Shown here: positions 20,652 through 32,069 of the stretch, piece by piece
How positions within the stretch are numbered: position 1 is the first letter of the stretch
How the letters are laid out: every line of letters begins with the position of its first letter
NCBI GenBank assembly: GCA_933207985.1
Contig: OW240916.1
Coordinates: 80,709,179 to 80,773,178, forward strand
Length of the DNA stretch: 64,000 bases
Direction: 5' to 3'
Source of the DNA: Pelobates cultripes
Taxonomy: Eukaryota; Chordata; Amphibia; Anura; Pelobatidae
Notes under the pieces: generated by a model
Seen by the model: the letters and a program-made list of their open reading frames with translations, nothing else
Database searches by the model: none
Told to the model about the DNA's origin: nothing
Position numbers and translations under genes: made by a program

Positions 20652-22332
20652 AATGCTTCAGCAAATGTGTCGAAAATAGCTGGGCTACTTTTGGACCCAA
20701 AAGTTAACCGGGAGAAAAAATAGTAGTTCCCGGACCACTTGATGCCATGCAGGTGCCACAGTGTGGGGTGGATAGGGAGTAATTTGAAGGCGCTAGTAAT
20801 GTCGGTCTTACTGAGCCAGGCTCCAACCCCTGCTTGTATGATAGCTGTAATGGCGTGATCTATGGTGGTGTATTGCAGAGAGAATTCCTCAGAGGGTATG
20901 AGGGAATTAAGACTGGGGTTGGCCGATGAGTGGGGAGCCGATAAATCAATGATGAGTCTCTGTTTTTGGGAAGATTTCCCTGTGACAATACCAATAGGGT
21001 TGGTGCGCCATTCTATGAATGGAGGAGTTCTAAAAGGCCCCAATACAAAGCCTTCATCCACTTCTTGGGCTATGAGGGTGTCAACCACTGTGGGGTTGTG
21101 TTGGGCAGATTGTAGGTTAGGGCATTCCAGAGTTCCGGCTGGTATGTGTAGGATACCTGTGTGGAAGCCTTCTGTTAAACCAGAAATAAGAAAGTCTACC
21201 AGGTGTCTAGATGGGTGCTGAGACATCAATGCTGTAAATACTGGCATATTAATGGACGTAAGGTAAGGCTTAGAATACATTTTATTTGGACACATGGTCT
21301 TTGCATGTGCCCTAAAACATTTTGAACAGACATGCAATAGTCTACATCCACTGTAATTACAAGACCCAACATTGAAATTATTACATATCTGGGACTTGCC
21401 CAGAAACTTGATTGGGTGTCGCAATTTGTCTTTTGAAAATTTCCCTGGATCCCCAGAGGAACTAGCTCCTTGCGTGGAGGCATGTCCGTCTGCCGTGTTG
21501 GGACAAAAATTAGTAGTATGGGCTGTGGAGGAGCAGTATGCACAAGCTGGTGTTCTTAGACCTGCAAAGTGTCTGCAAAATAAGATGGTATCGATCCTTC
21601 CCCAGTTGGATCGTGTTCCGTACTGGGAGAAGGCTCCAGGCTCTACCAGCTTGTGCATATATAGATCAAACTCCTCTCTTCTGTTGGGATAAACCGCACA
21701 GATGACATCCCTGTAAATACCAAACGCTAGTACAAATTCAGGGATAGTCAGTTTCCTGTTCAGGCGGGCATCCCTAAATTTGACAATAACAGAAACATCA
21801 TCATAAGCATATGTCTTATGTTCCACAATGTCCTGGGAGGCAATCAACAGGGAAGCCAGGTTGACGTCTTTACCTTCCAGGATATCCCTTTTGATGTGCT
21901 CGGGTATCATGTGGGCCGGGCTAACTTCCTGGTCATCCAGGGTGCTGGCTGGAGCGACTAATGGCAAGGCTGGTGTTTGTACCGCAGCAGCAGGTGGCCC
22001 TGCTAGAGTCAGGGCCCTGGTGACCGACTCAAGTTTCTCTAGCCTGGAGTTGACCTTGCTCATGGATGCCATGAGTGAGGATAACATGGCATGTATGTCA
22101 CCTGGGTTGGACTGGCTAGCCCCTTCCCATGTTATTAGTTGATGTGCGTAGCAGTTTGAAAAGTTGCTGTAGCGGGGTAGGGGATTTGTCGTCTCCTTAA
22201 TTCCGTGGTTATGCGCGGGATTGTCCAGGATCTAATTGATGCTGGACTAGCTAGCTCTCCTCCTTGTGTGGGAGTGACAGCTCTAGCCGGGGTGCTAGGC
22301 AGGGAGAAATCCTCTACCCCTTCCTGAGACAT
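20648..22332 (-). pseudogene. Ngaro-1 Gag-RT polyprotein, truncated in RT
   Basis: A 479-residue open frame runs from 22087 to 20648. Counting from that Met, a coiled-coil-like start (10-25) is followed by a Gag core (60-175), a zinc knuckle CAYCSSTAHTTNFC (182-195), a CCCH-type finger C235-X7-C243-X4-C248-X3-H252 and a second Cys/His knuckle (254-266). Then comes the RT with LIIDLSAPH (378-386) and LSKTDITSAFKLLPIHP (425-441, catalytic Asp 429), ending at SPAIFDTFAEAL (468-479). The active-site YxDD is missing by deletion. A further N-terminal piece in another frame (22332-22138) begins MSQEGVEDFSLPST and contains a SAP-like RSWTIP...RRRQIPYPATA motif. The true start is therefore probably 22332, with a frameshift near 22150. 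Confidence 0.93.
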
Positions 22333-24271
22333 ACTATAAATAAAACAATTAATTAGTATATAGAACCACCAAATTGTACTGGCAGGCTAGCTAGGCCGGA
22401 TGGCGAAAGTATTATACTTGTTTGGTGACAGGTGAGGCCCTGCTAATTGCCAAGCGGCTTGAGAGGCTCTATCTATGCGTTGGCGCGAGGGGTTATTGAG
22501 GCCACTTGACGTAGTGGCAGGAGTTTCAGGCCTCTCGGTGACTGTAAGACAGAAAACAGGGGAAGGGAGTGACAGGTGAGGCCCTCTCTATGCAACATGC
22601 GAGGCGGCTAGCTAACGTGTGGCCCGATGGGTGTTTGCCTCTGGAACGCTTGAGGCGGGGTGTTGGCCTCACGGGACCACTAACTGATGGCGACTGCCAA
22701 GACGGGGTAAATACCTATTGGGAATCCTGTGACCCTATTGCCAGTACTGTAAACTAGGGGGATGAAATGAAATGTATGGTAGAATACCATATGAGCAGGT
22801 GTACGTACCTGGAGTATGACAAAATCACAGGAATAAACCGTGTGGAGCAAATATATAAGCTTGACAGCCTAAAAATGGGTAAAAGAGAGTAGTATGATGA
22901 GTGTGGAGTGTGAAAAGAAACAGACTTATAGCCTGTAGCAACAATGTTTTAAAATTATGTTGATACAATGGGAATAGATATGAGTGGCTCAGAAATGTGT
23001 GCGTGCTTGAATAAGACATCTGAGGGAGGCCGTGGCTTATGTACAAACAATCTATGTGTTATGAGATAATGGTGTGTAAAGGAAAACATGAAATGTAGGT
23101 TATATACATATGTATATGACTGTGCAGGAAACGTATGATTGGTTGGATCAGTATGTGTGATTCAACCCGAGTATGCATGAAAAAGGAATTAAGCCTTATG
23201 TGTCATCGTCATGACAGAGAAATGAGGCCTGTAATATAGGCTGAGTGAATTGAAATGAAATGGATAATTATAAAACTCCTGGCGTGGGAGTTCAATGATC
23301 TGTACAGAAATGTAGTTGGTTTTATAGAAAGGGACATGGATGAGGTCATGGCCTATTTTACACAGCATTATGTATGATATATAGCAGAATAACCAAAGGC
23401 AGGGGTACCCAAAATTATGTAAAGTGATATATATCTATATGATATATTTGTATTGAAAAGACGTATCAACCCGAGAATTATTGCTTAAATGAACCTGTAT
23501 ACTTGTATGTGTTGTAGTAATAACACAGAAGTGAGGCCTGTAACATAGGCTGAGTCCATTTGTGTGAATGGATAAGTAATGCTGAACCCTGAAAGCGCGG
23601 AAGTCAAATGGTCTATACAGATAAGTGGACTTGATTTGTGGACGTAATACAATACTGACAATATTTGAAAGTAATAGAAATAAACTATTTAAACAAGCAA
23701 TTCTTAACCGAACGTTATATACACATGAAGTGGTGAATATAATGCATGAAAGGATTATACGTAATACATAGAAATAAAGCCGAAAGCAAATGTGAGGGAA
23801 ACACAGAAGTTAGAATAGTTTAACCGTATGACATTATGCGAACCGAAAGCGTGTTTGAGCGTATGTGAAAATTGTCGAACGGCAAAACCACCGAATGTTA
23901 ATTCGTTTCAATATAACATGAATTAGGATATGCGAAAGGACTATATGAACGATTAAATTGTTCAGCCGAATGACCGTACGAATGAAAAAGCCCGCGAATG
24001 GCTTGAAACATTCGTGTCATAACCAGCGGGAAAAAACGTAAAGCGAGGACCCATGCTGTACCGTATGCCGTGGGAACCGGTCCTGGCGTGACAGGTAGGT
24101 CTGACTTATGGTTTAGGAGTCCCTGGGACGCGATCTACGACGAAGACCGGAGTCAGAAGAAGCTGGACGGGCGGAAAGGCCTGAACAGGATTCCTGGACA
24201 CAGCTAACGTGGTGAAAACCTCGTGGATACTGAACCCAAGATGGTGTCTGAGAGAACCCGGAAGTGGATCC
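22333..24271 (-). other. Ngaro-1 5' leader
   Basis: Non-coding stretch between repeat A1 and the Gag start. A GACAGGTGAGGCCCT block appears twice (about 22428 and 22570), and a related segment lies in the Ngaro-2 leader at 27065-27190. No ORF is supported. Confidence 0.6.
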
Positions 24272-24368
24272 TCATTCAACGCTGACCTCGAACGGTAAGG
24301 AGCAAGGTAAGTAGGCTAGGGGTAGTAAACCAGCACCTCCCACAAATCCAGGCAAATTGCCTTAATAC
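24272..24368 (-). repeat. Ngaro-1 terminal repeat A1
   Basis: Runs from TCATTCAACGCTGACCTCG to TTGCCTTAATAC, matches A2, and abuts the B2 repeat of Ngaro-2 without spacer. Confidence 0.93.
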
Positions 24369-24719
24369 ATGCGGTCGGAACTTAATTTGTATATGAAAAT
24401 TGAGAAGAGGGGGAAAGTTGGTAGTGATGCACCGAAACCAACGTACAGGTAGGCCTATAATAAAGAGGGCCTACCAGAGGTAATGTAATGATGATAGTAA
24501 GTTATTAGAGGGAGTGGTGGGAGGGGTCTCTCTAACAGGAACAAGTATAGGTAAGCAGGGGGATAGAGCTTTTATAGGGAAAACTCCTCCCACAAATTCA
24601 GGCCTATGGCCTTTTACTTGTGGTCAGAACTTAATTCGTATATGAAAATAGAGAAGAGGGGGAAAGTTGGTAGTGGTGTGCCGAAACCAACATACGGGTA
24701 GGCCTGTAATAAAGAGGGC
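24368..24719 (-). repeat. Ngaro-2 B2'-A2'-B1' repeat block
   Basis: B2' and B1' share CGGTCGGAACTTAAT / TGGTCAGAACTTAAT, GAAAATNGAGAAGAGGGGGA and CCGAAACCAAC, and both end AATAAAGAGGGC. A2' contains CTCCTCCCACAAATTCAGGC, the counterpart of CTCCCACAAATCCAGGC in Ngaro-1 A2. Confidence 0.88.
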
Positions 24720-24772
24720 AAAATATATTGCAGAAAACACACTTTATTACATAATTTTTACAATGCTAGACA

Positions 24773-25440
24773 TTAAAAGGCTTTCCTGAGTTCTCTCTCA
24801 GGATGTGGAACATAAGTGCTGTAAACAGAGGATTTCCAACTGCCCAGTCTTTTGATGATATGGACTGGTGTGTCCGTACTGGATGCTGAGGTGGCTGCCC
24901 CAATTCTGAAGGAATGACTGGAAAATGCAGCAGGGTTATGTCCCAATCTTAGCAGTAGTGTCCTAACGTGGAATATGAATTTTGAAGTGGTAAGTGGGTG
25001 TCCGTAAAGTAGTAGTAGGTGGGAGACTGAAGCTTGTGGATAGAAATAAGTTGAGTAATTTAACCGGACACTGGAGGTTCTCTGTAGGAAACAGAGGGAT
25101 TGTAGTTGGGTAGTTTGTGTGGTTGGTTTCAGATGAGTGAAAAACATAACGTAATGATCACAGTGTTTGGTTATATCTGATAGTTTTAAACAGGAGCTGA
25201 CATCCGTTTGACGGACCACAGTGAACTCTCGGGGTCTGAGGAAACCGTAGAAGGCGATATAAATGGCTACTTTGATGACAGAGTTAGTCTGGGTATTAAA
25301 GGGATGTGTGCCCAATACGTCCGACATGTTCCTGAATATGATTCCGTCTATGGGTAATCTATGGATAATTGTTAATGCCTTTGAGAATAGATTTGATGGA
25401 ATAGGTGTAAAGAAAAGGTGGGTGATTGGGAAAGGGAGTC
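24773..25440 (-). pseudogene. Ngaro-2 tyrosine recombinase, N-terminally deleted
   Basis: The open frame 25327-24773 contains FYGFLRPREFT, SHSFRIGAATSAS, RLGSWKSSVYSTYVPHP and ends LRKAF. This covers the first Arg, HxxR, Trp box and catalytic Tyr. Upstream, SILKGINNY and a RRNHIQEHVG-type stretch lie in another frame to about 25440, where sequence jumps directly to the RT. The core-binding domain and the whole RNase H are gone. Confidence 0.88.
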
Positions 25441-25690
25441 TGGTGGCGAAGTAATAATTATCCCTCCATTTGATGCCGTGGATATGCCGAGAGACGGATG
25501 GATCGGTAGTAATTTGAAGGCGTTAGTTAAATCCGTCTTACTGAGCCAGGATTGTTCGCCGGCCAGTAGTATAGCTTGTATGGCATGATCCACGAAGGCC
25601 TAATGGAGAGAGAATTCTTCAGCTGGTATTAATGAATTTAAACTAGGGTTTTTTGAAGAATGAGGCACTGACAAATCGATAAACATTTTT
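25441..25690 (-). pseudogene. Ngaro-2 reverse transcriptase remnant
   Basis: MDHAIQAILLAGEQSWLSKTDLTNAFKLLPIHPS (25593 leftwards) contains RT motif A with the catalytic Asp. It breaks into other frames, giving HGIKW-like and LPFGS-like pieces. The YxDD motif is absent because of a deletion joining RT to YR. The upstream RT linker with EEFSL is visible near 25610. Confidence 0.85.
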
Positions 25691-27010
25691 TATTAGATGT
25701 GTTGTTGGTAACCACTCCAATAGGGTTTGTGCGCCATGTAGAAAGAGGAGGGTGCAGAAAAGGACTGATCATAAAGCCTAATGTCGTCTCTCTCTGTAGC
25801 AACTCGTCAACGGCAGATGGGTCGTTTGTAGCTGAGAGTAAATTAGGACTTTCCAGTGTGCCTGTTGGAGTGCTGCTAACCCTGTTGGAAACCCTGGTAA
25901 GCTAAGGTGTCGATGTTTACCTCCAGTCATTTCCTAGGGAAAAGCTTAGAAGGGCATTTTGTATGTGCCTGAAAGCAGATGGAGCAAATATGCAACAACC
26001 TGCAGGCATTGTAGTTACATGCTCCAGCATTAAAGTTGTTGCATATCTGCGCCTTGCCCAGGAATACGACTGTTCTGCCCAGCTTATCTCTCTGTCCCCT
26101 ATCCTGACTGATGGAGGGGGTTGGGGGATGGGTAGGAAGTGGAGGGCTGAGATGTAGAGTGTTCTGCTCTGCAGGGACACAAGTAGGAGGAATGTGAAGT
26201 AGAGAAGCAAACAGCACAAGATGGAGATCTCAAGCTGGCAAAATTCCTGCAGAACAGCTCTGTGTCCAACTGACTCCAATCGATGCAAGTGTTGGACTGG
26301 GCCAGAGCCGCTGCTGCCTTAGATGAAACCGACCTGTGATAATCAAAGAAGGCAAAACCCCCGTACTTGTGCCCCAAATCCACCACCTTGTGTAGATAGA
26401 GGTTGAATTCCTCTAGCCTCTGAGGGTATACAGAGCAGATGACGTCTCTGTAGTTCGAAGCAGAACAAATTCGGGGATGGAGAGCTTTTTATTAAGACGT
26501 GGGTCCTTTGTTTTGCGGATCACTGACATGTCTCCAAACTTAAAACTCTATTCTCTAGAATATCCTGCAAAGCTATAAGGAGAAAGACTAGACTGACATC
26601 CTTGCCATCCAGAATGTCTTTCCTAATGGAAGTTGGAACAGAATTTACAGGGTTGATGCCGTGTGAAGTGGAGGGAGTGATAGTAATTTCCCTACCTTGC
26701 GTGTTTGAGGGTGCAGGTGCTGGGCCTGGAGTGTGAGGTGCGCTGGTAACCACAGGGATTATGGTTTGTATCTTGGTCATTCTCTCGTTAAATGACTGAA
26801 GGGTGGACAAGATGGATGATAAAGTGTCTTAAAATTGTCCTGTAACAGCTGACATTGGGCTCCTGAAAACTTGTGCCAGGCCTGGGATCGTTTGACTAAA
26901 CCGTTAACTACTTGAGTTCTGCTTTCCTAGCTGTGGCCGGGAAAGGAATGTTCCTACGGCATAGTTCTGCTGCCAATTTAGGAATGGTCCAAGATCTCAG
27001 AGACCAGGGG
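25691..27010 (-). pseudogene. Ngaro-2 Gag remnant
   Basis: Pieces in several frames: SLRSWTIPKLAAELCRRNIP and PATARKAELK (about 27005-26910), then LQSFNERMTKIQT, IRKDILDGKDVSLVFLLIA (26640-26580), DWSQLDTELFCRNFASLRSP, a zinc knuckle CAVCFSTSHSSYLC (near 26205) and a CCCH-type finger ICNNFNAGACNYNACRLLHIC (near 26060-25995). The order and spacing match Ngaro-1 Gag. Numerous frameshifts mark it as dead. Confidence 0.87.
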
Positions 27011-28340
27011 TAGTGGTTATGAGAGATACAGCTGGTGAAATAGGTCTAATGGGTGCACTGGGCCCTTGATAGGTGAATCCCTGTTAATTTCCAAGTGGCG
27101 CAGAGAGGCTCTACCTAAGATTTGGACCGTGGGAAAATGTGGCCACCGAATGATGTGGCGGGATGTTGGCCTCTCAGTGACAGTATAGAGAAAAATGTTT
27201 GGCCGTGGCATGTGACATTCTAAAACAACCCCTGTAAAGGAGATATGAGGCACATATAATGTGGGGCTGTGTGGGTGATACCTCCACGTGAGGTGGGGGG
27301 AAGGGGAAGAGGTGGGGAGGCCTCATAGGAACTAGAACTTAACAGTATTAGGGGCAGCTCCTGTCCCTTGCAGTTCCTGGCTGGGGCTTGTCTTATGGAA
27401 AAGCAGCGTAAATGTAACCGTATGTACCTAATAACAGGATGAGATAGAACCTGAGTAGAAAGCTGGAGGGATGATGCAGGTTTAGAGATGCCTATTTGAA
27501 AAAGGATAAATTGTTAACTAATAAGTGGAGTAATAGTTATATCCTAGTATATATATATGTATATATAAATGTACCCTTAATTGAGCCTAAGAAAGAGAAC
27601 TCTTACGGGATAGGAGTCTCTTATGTGCACCTGAAAGAAAAATTGGGGATATGTGTAATAAGTAGTAATGTATAAATGTAATAACGGAGCGAAAAAATAT
27701 TAAAAATTTTTTTTATTACCGGATAGGTGTTGTAGTAACTATGTGTCTTAAGTTTGTCAAAGGTATTACTTGCCAAAGATGGAAACAGATAGCACAACAG
27801 AAGATTTGTAAGATATCGTATAAAGGTTCCCGAACGTGGGATGTAATAAGACAAACCCCTTAACTGAGCTTAACGTGTAAACGTTAAAGGCAGTATGAAG
27901 CCTTGATGTACCAGTTATGATTGAAAATGAGCGTAAGAAAATGGAAATACCTGAAACAAGAGTGCCGGAAGAACAACGCTGTCCCAGGTTTTACCAGGAA
28001 CTTGCCAAGCATAGATATAGGCACCTAAGATACACGTGTGATATAAGGACAACATAAGTAGATTGGTGCGCATAAAAGCAATAATTATAAAACCCACTGA
28101 TGATACTTATGTGAAATACTCAGACCCCACACACGTGTGACACTGGGTGATGAATATTACATACAGCGATAGTAAAGAAGTAGTGAGACAAACGTATGTG
28201 CCAAATTAAAACAATAATTTGTGGCAAACTATTGCAGGGAAATTCACAAAAAATATACTTGCACAATCAGCTTCACATCGAATCTACTAATAGACAGAAA
28301 AAAACTAGTGTAATTTGTAAAAAGCATTCTTGATAAAAAA
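27011..28340. other. Ngaro-2 leader and unassigned sequence
   Basis: The part 27065-27190 resembles the Ngaro-1 leader (GCTCTACCTAAG, GGCCTCTCAGTGACAG). The rest is AT-rich and without coding support. Confidence 0.5.
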
Positions 28341-28654
28341 AAAGAATGCTGAAAACTGAAGACTCACAAGATTAGAGTGGTTAAAGTACCACTCTCCAGT
28401 ATAGGGCTATGGGGGGAATCAGATTCTGGTGAGCGTGGGATCCGATGGATACACTTGCAGCCAGACACAAGGTAACAAAATTTATTATGTATTCCTTAAA
28501 AACAATGTAGCACAAATTTGTTGGGTAGCCAGATAGCTCACCAGCAAGCAGTCATTAAACAGTCCACCCAAGGTAACAGCTTTATATGAAGAATCCTCCA
28601 TCTGCTTGACTGCTTGCTTTGGTATACACGGACACACCACTTTGTTCTGATCAC

Positions 28655-28700
28655 TTGACTAGTTTCGCCCCTCCCCTTGGGGCTTTCTCAAACACTGAAT
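28655..28700 (-). ncRNA. Degenerate hammerhead-like motif in the PLE-1 end
   Basis: On the minus strand TTTGAGAAAGCCCC, a short loop, GGGGC and then GAAAC form the stem II and GAAA part of a hammerhead core. The first core box is TTGAGAA instead of CTGANGA, so cleavage is doubtful. Confidence 0.45.
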
Positions 28701-29261
28701 GTATCCTCCAATACTCTGTCCACATTATATAGCATGGTTCATCCCCCGAACCATTATTTACAGCTGTCCTAATTAGTTCAACCTAGTTCCACTTTACAGA
28801 GAAAAGCATTAAAACGAAAACAAAGATAGAAGATAGAAATAACCCCTCAAGTAACTTTGCATATATATAAAAATATTACACATATAAAAGACAGGATTCT
28901 TTTAAAAAGCAAGCCACAGATGGTAACATTTTCCAACTTTAAAAGACATTTGTATTCAGCAAAAGCAAATAATACATTGAATTAAATGAACCAGCAACCC
29001 ACAAAAAAAAACAAACCTATAAACACAAAGCCATAAAAAAGGTAAACACAATAAGGATTGAGGAGTTATTAACATATACAACTCAAAAACATTGGGAAAA
29101 AAACAAACAGAAGAAAATTACAAAAGATAAAAAAATAAATATAAAAAGGGCGGGTAATTTCTTAAAGTACATAGGAGGGATGGAATATAGCTGAATACCT
29201 AACAATACCTCTAAATCCAAAATAATATAAAAAGACATCTATATTATATAAAAAGTTTTTT

Positions 29262-31500
29262 AAAAATGGGGGCGGAGCTTGCCATCGCATGTCACGGCCA
29301 TTTCTCCTATCTCCCCACTAAAACACCTCAATCTGGGCAAAATCCCCGAAACGGGCACCCATCTAGCCTTACCACCCACAGAGACGGGACCAGTACAGCA
29401 GGAAGCACCTATAGATGCAGTTTTTACAACCGCACAAGCTCCCCAAGCGGAAATGCAAAACCGGGGCCTACCTTACGCCAGCGATTCGGGACCTAGAGGA
29501 ATTCCTGTTCCAACCACGGACAGAGAGAGAGGGGCACCCACTACCCCCCTCACCTATTGAAACACCGGCTCACTCACCGGCAATGGGGCGCAGGTCCCAA
29601 AAACCAGCGGCTGACTGCAGAGATATAGGCGCACTGCTGCAACGCCCGGCACAGCCGCATCCCGCTCCCATGTCCAAGGGAGGCGACCGGGACTTGGACC
29701 ACACTCCCCACATAGAGCAGGACGGATCAGAGACCCCGCTGGCCACGAAGACAGCGCTGACACAGCAGCCTGAAGCCCCAGACGACGCTGCACCAGCCAC
29801 CAAATGCGACCTTAAACTCCTACTCGTGGATATCCACAGGCTCTGGGCGGCTGACACGGCCCTCCTCAAGACAGAGGTGCAAACGGTCACAGACCGGGTA
29901 ACTGCCACAGATGGTGGAGGTTAAAACACACCTGACAACACTGGAAAAACAGGTACTAAATATACAGCATCACCAAAAACTCAGGGCACTCAAAATGGCG
30001 ACCATAGAAGACCGACAAAGGCGAACACATATTAAAATTAGAGAAATCCCAAACGCAATCACAGCAGAAGAACTGCCTCACTACGCTAGGCGCCTCCTGA
30101 CCAGCATACTCCCCCACGCAAATGCAAAAAAAAAAAAAAAAAATCGCCATAGATGGAGTCTATCGGCTCCCAACCTACACACACCTGAAATCACCAGCAG
30201 CCCGAGACGTCATCTTAAGATGCGTAACAGTAAAGGACAAGCTCCATATCATGGCAGCGCTTAAGATCGTACACCACTGCCCTTCGAAGAATCAGAGCTT
30301 ACGTTCTACCAGGACCTATCTAGAGCCACACTTCTGTGGCGCAAGTCATACGACCCAACTGCCACACAGTTACGCGCTACAGGTATAGCATTCAGGTGGG
30401 AAACAGGGGGCTCCATGGAAGTTACCCATGCAGGGACAACACAAGTCCTCACATCACCTGAGGAAGCCTCCAACTACCTGAAAACCCTTGGTTTGCCCAA
30501 CCAGGCTCCGAAACGCCACAGAGAGCACAGAGAAAACATGACAGCCTCCCCTCACGGAACAAGCGGACTGGGGTCTTAGGTCTCGTGAACACTAACTTAT
30601 TGGCAAAACCCAAGTTCTGACCAAGTCGGACATTTAACCCACACTGCCCTCACCCCAACGAAGGAGAAATCCACAGAAGTTAATTTAATGTTTTATGTTT
30701 ATAATGCCTTTCACTATGATTTAATGTTTTTTATCTCTTCTGACCAGACTAACTCACAGACACTCAGGTACCCAGTGAAAAAACAAGGAAGGAGGTTAGC
30801 GCTAATAATAATAGGATGAATAGGCAGCGGCCTAGCAGAGGGTAACCCTCTATGGTAAGATTAAGAAACAACAAGCCTTGCATTACTATTGTGAACCACA
30901 CGGCAATAGGACCCTATGACCTAGAATATTACAAGGACTGGACAGCACTGAAGATGCCCGAATGAGCACTTAGGCCCCACAAACACACAGCCCTCACACC
31001 CCCCACTTCCATGGTTAGGGGTAACCAACCTCAATGCAGAGGCAGAACAAGGCTAGACACCCCCAATGACAGCACAACCCAAGGCCTAGCTACACCAGAG
31101 ACGAACACAATGCCTATGCAACAGGCTAATACACTCTTGCATGGCATATACAAGCATAGAAGCCTGAACACATATGACCATCCAAACGCATCGCTGATGC
31201 AAGCCACCGTAATGCTGTCAAGCCACCATACCTGCCCAGCATACATACCCTACCAAGTCCAGCTAGTCCCATAGTAGACTGCAACGAATCACACAGACTA
31301 CATAGCCAAACACCACACAATGCTAAACCAACCTCACTGTTAAAATGTCCTGTTCCTTATTGGAAAATGTGCTTTTTACTTCTAGGCCATGTAACTACCT
31401 CTCTAAGCATATACTATCAAAGCCTGTTACCACTGAAATCGCAGCACATAATTGTTTGGAAATGCTATGCACAACAAAATAAAAAAAATTAAAAAAGTTA
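29262..31500 (+). mobile_element. L1-type element carrying ORF1 but no ORF2, inserted in PLE-1
   Basis: It starts GGGGGCGGAGCTTGCC, carries an ORF1 remnant, then about 900 bp without RT similarity, and ends in A-rich sequence at about 31478-31500. PLE-1 coding sequence resumes just beyond. AAAAAGTT-type strings at both edges may be the target duplication, but the region is too A/T-rich to be sure. Confidence 0.72.
29570..30480 (+). pseudogene. L1-type ORF1 protein, frameshifted
   Basis: It begins near MGRRSQKPAADCRDIGALLQ (29583). A heptad-like region around LLKTEVQTVTDRVTATD and THLTTLEKQVLNIQ precedes RRTHIKIREIPNAITAEELP and ARRLLTSILP, the RRM-like part of L1 ORF1p. A 19-base A run at 30126-30144 shifts the frame into IAIDGVYRLPTYTHLKSP and DVILRCVTVKDKLHIM, the C-terminal domain. 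There are stops at about 29925 and after the A run. The matching order is shared with 58330-59060. Confidence 0.8.
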
Positions 31501-31529
31501 AATATTTCATAAAAAATTAAATCAAAATC

Positions 31530-32060
31530 AATATTCAGAACGGATGGAGCTAACGTCTCTAGGTGGAAAATCCACTTAATCTCCTCCTTTCCGATCTTTC
31601 TAATAAAATCTCCTCCTCTCCATTACCTGAATATTTTCTTCATGCTTAAAAACTCCAGACCACTTGGATCCTGATAATGTACTTTTTTTTTTTTTTTTTT
31701 AAATGATCTGCAACACTATGACTTTCCACCCCTCTACGGAAGTTATAAATATGCTCCCTTCTTTTAAATTGCAGGGACACTTCAATAAATAGATCAGATT
31801 ATTACTGTGGCAGGTGATTTGTTCCCTAATTTCAAACTCCTTAGTTCTCTCTGATTTAAAATGTATTTCTAAATTTTTCTTGCAACCCAGGCACGTCCTG
31901 TATCTATAGAAACCCTTAGACATGCCTAACAGGTTCCCTACTTGTAAATTTGTTTTCCCTTTGAGATGGCTATGGACCAAGGCTGATTTTACACTTGGGT
32001 CCCCTCTAAACATCATCTTTGGTTTGGAGGGTAGACTTTTTCCAAAATCCCTATCTGCCT
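31530..32060 (-). pseudogene. PLE-1 GIY-YIG endonuclease region and C-terminus
   Basis: MMFRGDPSVKSALVHSHL, then GFYRYRTCLGCKKN (the Cys pair of the linker), EFEIREQITCHSNNLIYLLKCPCNL (the conserved strand before the GIY-YIG core), then a break. WRGGDFIRKIGKEEIKWIFH with LAPSVLNIDFDL follows near 31620-31530. This end matches WRGGDYVNKIGKEEMKFIF at 38390 in the other PLE. Stops and frameshifts are present. Confidence 0.87.
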
Positions 32061-32069
32061 TAAGAATTG

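Larger units (their letters stand above)
18802..24368 (-). mobile_element. Ngaro-1: Ngaro-type YR retrotransposon with split direct repeats
   Basis: On the minus strand the order is A1 (24368-24272), a 1.9-kb leader, Gag-RT, RNase H, YR, then B1 (19217-19094), A2 (19093-18983 plus adjoining bases) and B2 (18925-18802). B1 and B2 are 124 bp each and nearly identical. A1 matches A2 except that it lacks a 13-bp GGGGAGTGCCTTA stretch. This A1...B1-A2-B2 layout is diagnostic for Ngaro. An internal deletion removed the RT active site, so the copy is not autonomous. Confidence 0.92.
24368..28300 (-). mobile_element. Ngaro-2: a second, diverged and more decayed Ngaro element
   Basis: It has its own split repeats: B2' (24368-24470) and B1' (24617-24719) are about 103 bp each, separated by A2' (24471-24616). 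On the minus strand these follow YR, RT and Gag remnants that resemble Ngaro-1 in protein but not closely in DNA. The expected A1' copy at the far (right) side was not found, so the right boundary is uncertain; coding similarity ends near 27000 and leader-like sequence near 28300. Confidence 0.85.

Noticed and set aside
22333..24271. Additional Ngaro ORF (for example SGNH hydrolase) in the leader of Ngaro-1
   Set aside because: No frame longer than about 70 residues and no GHS or GGND motif was seen.
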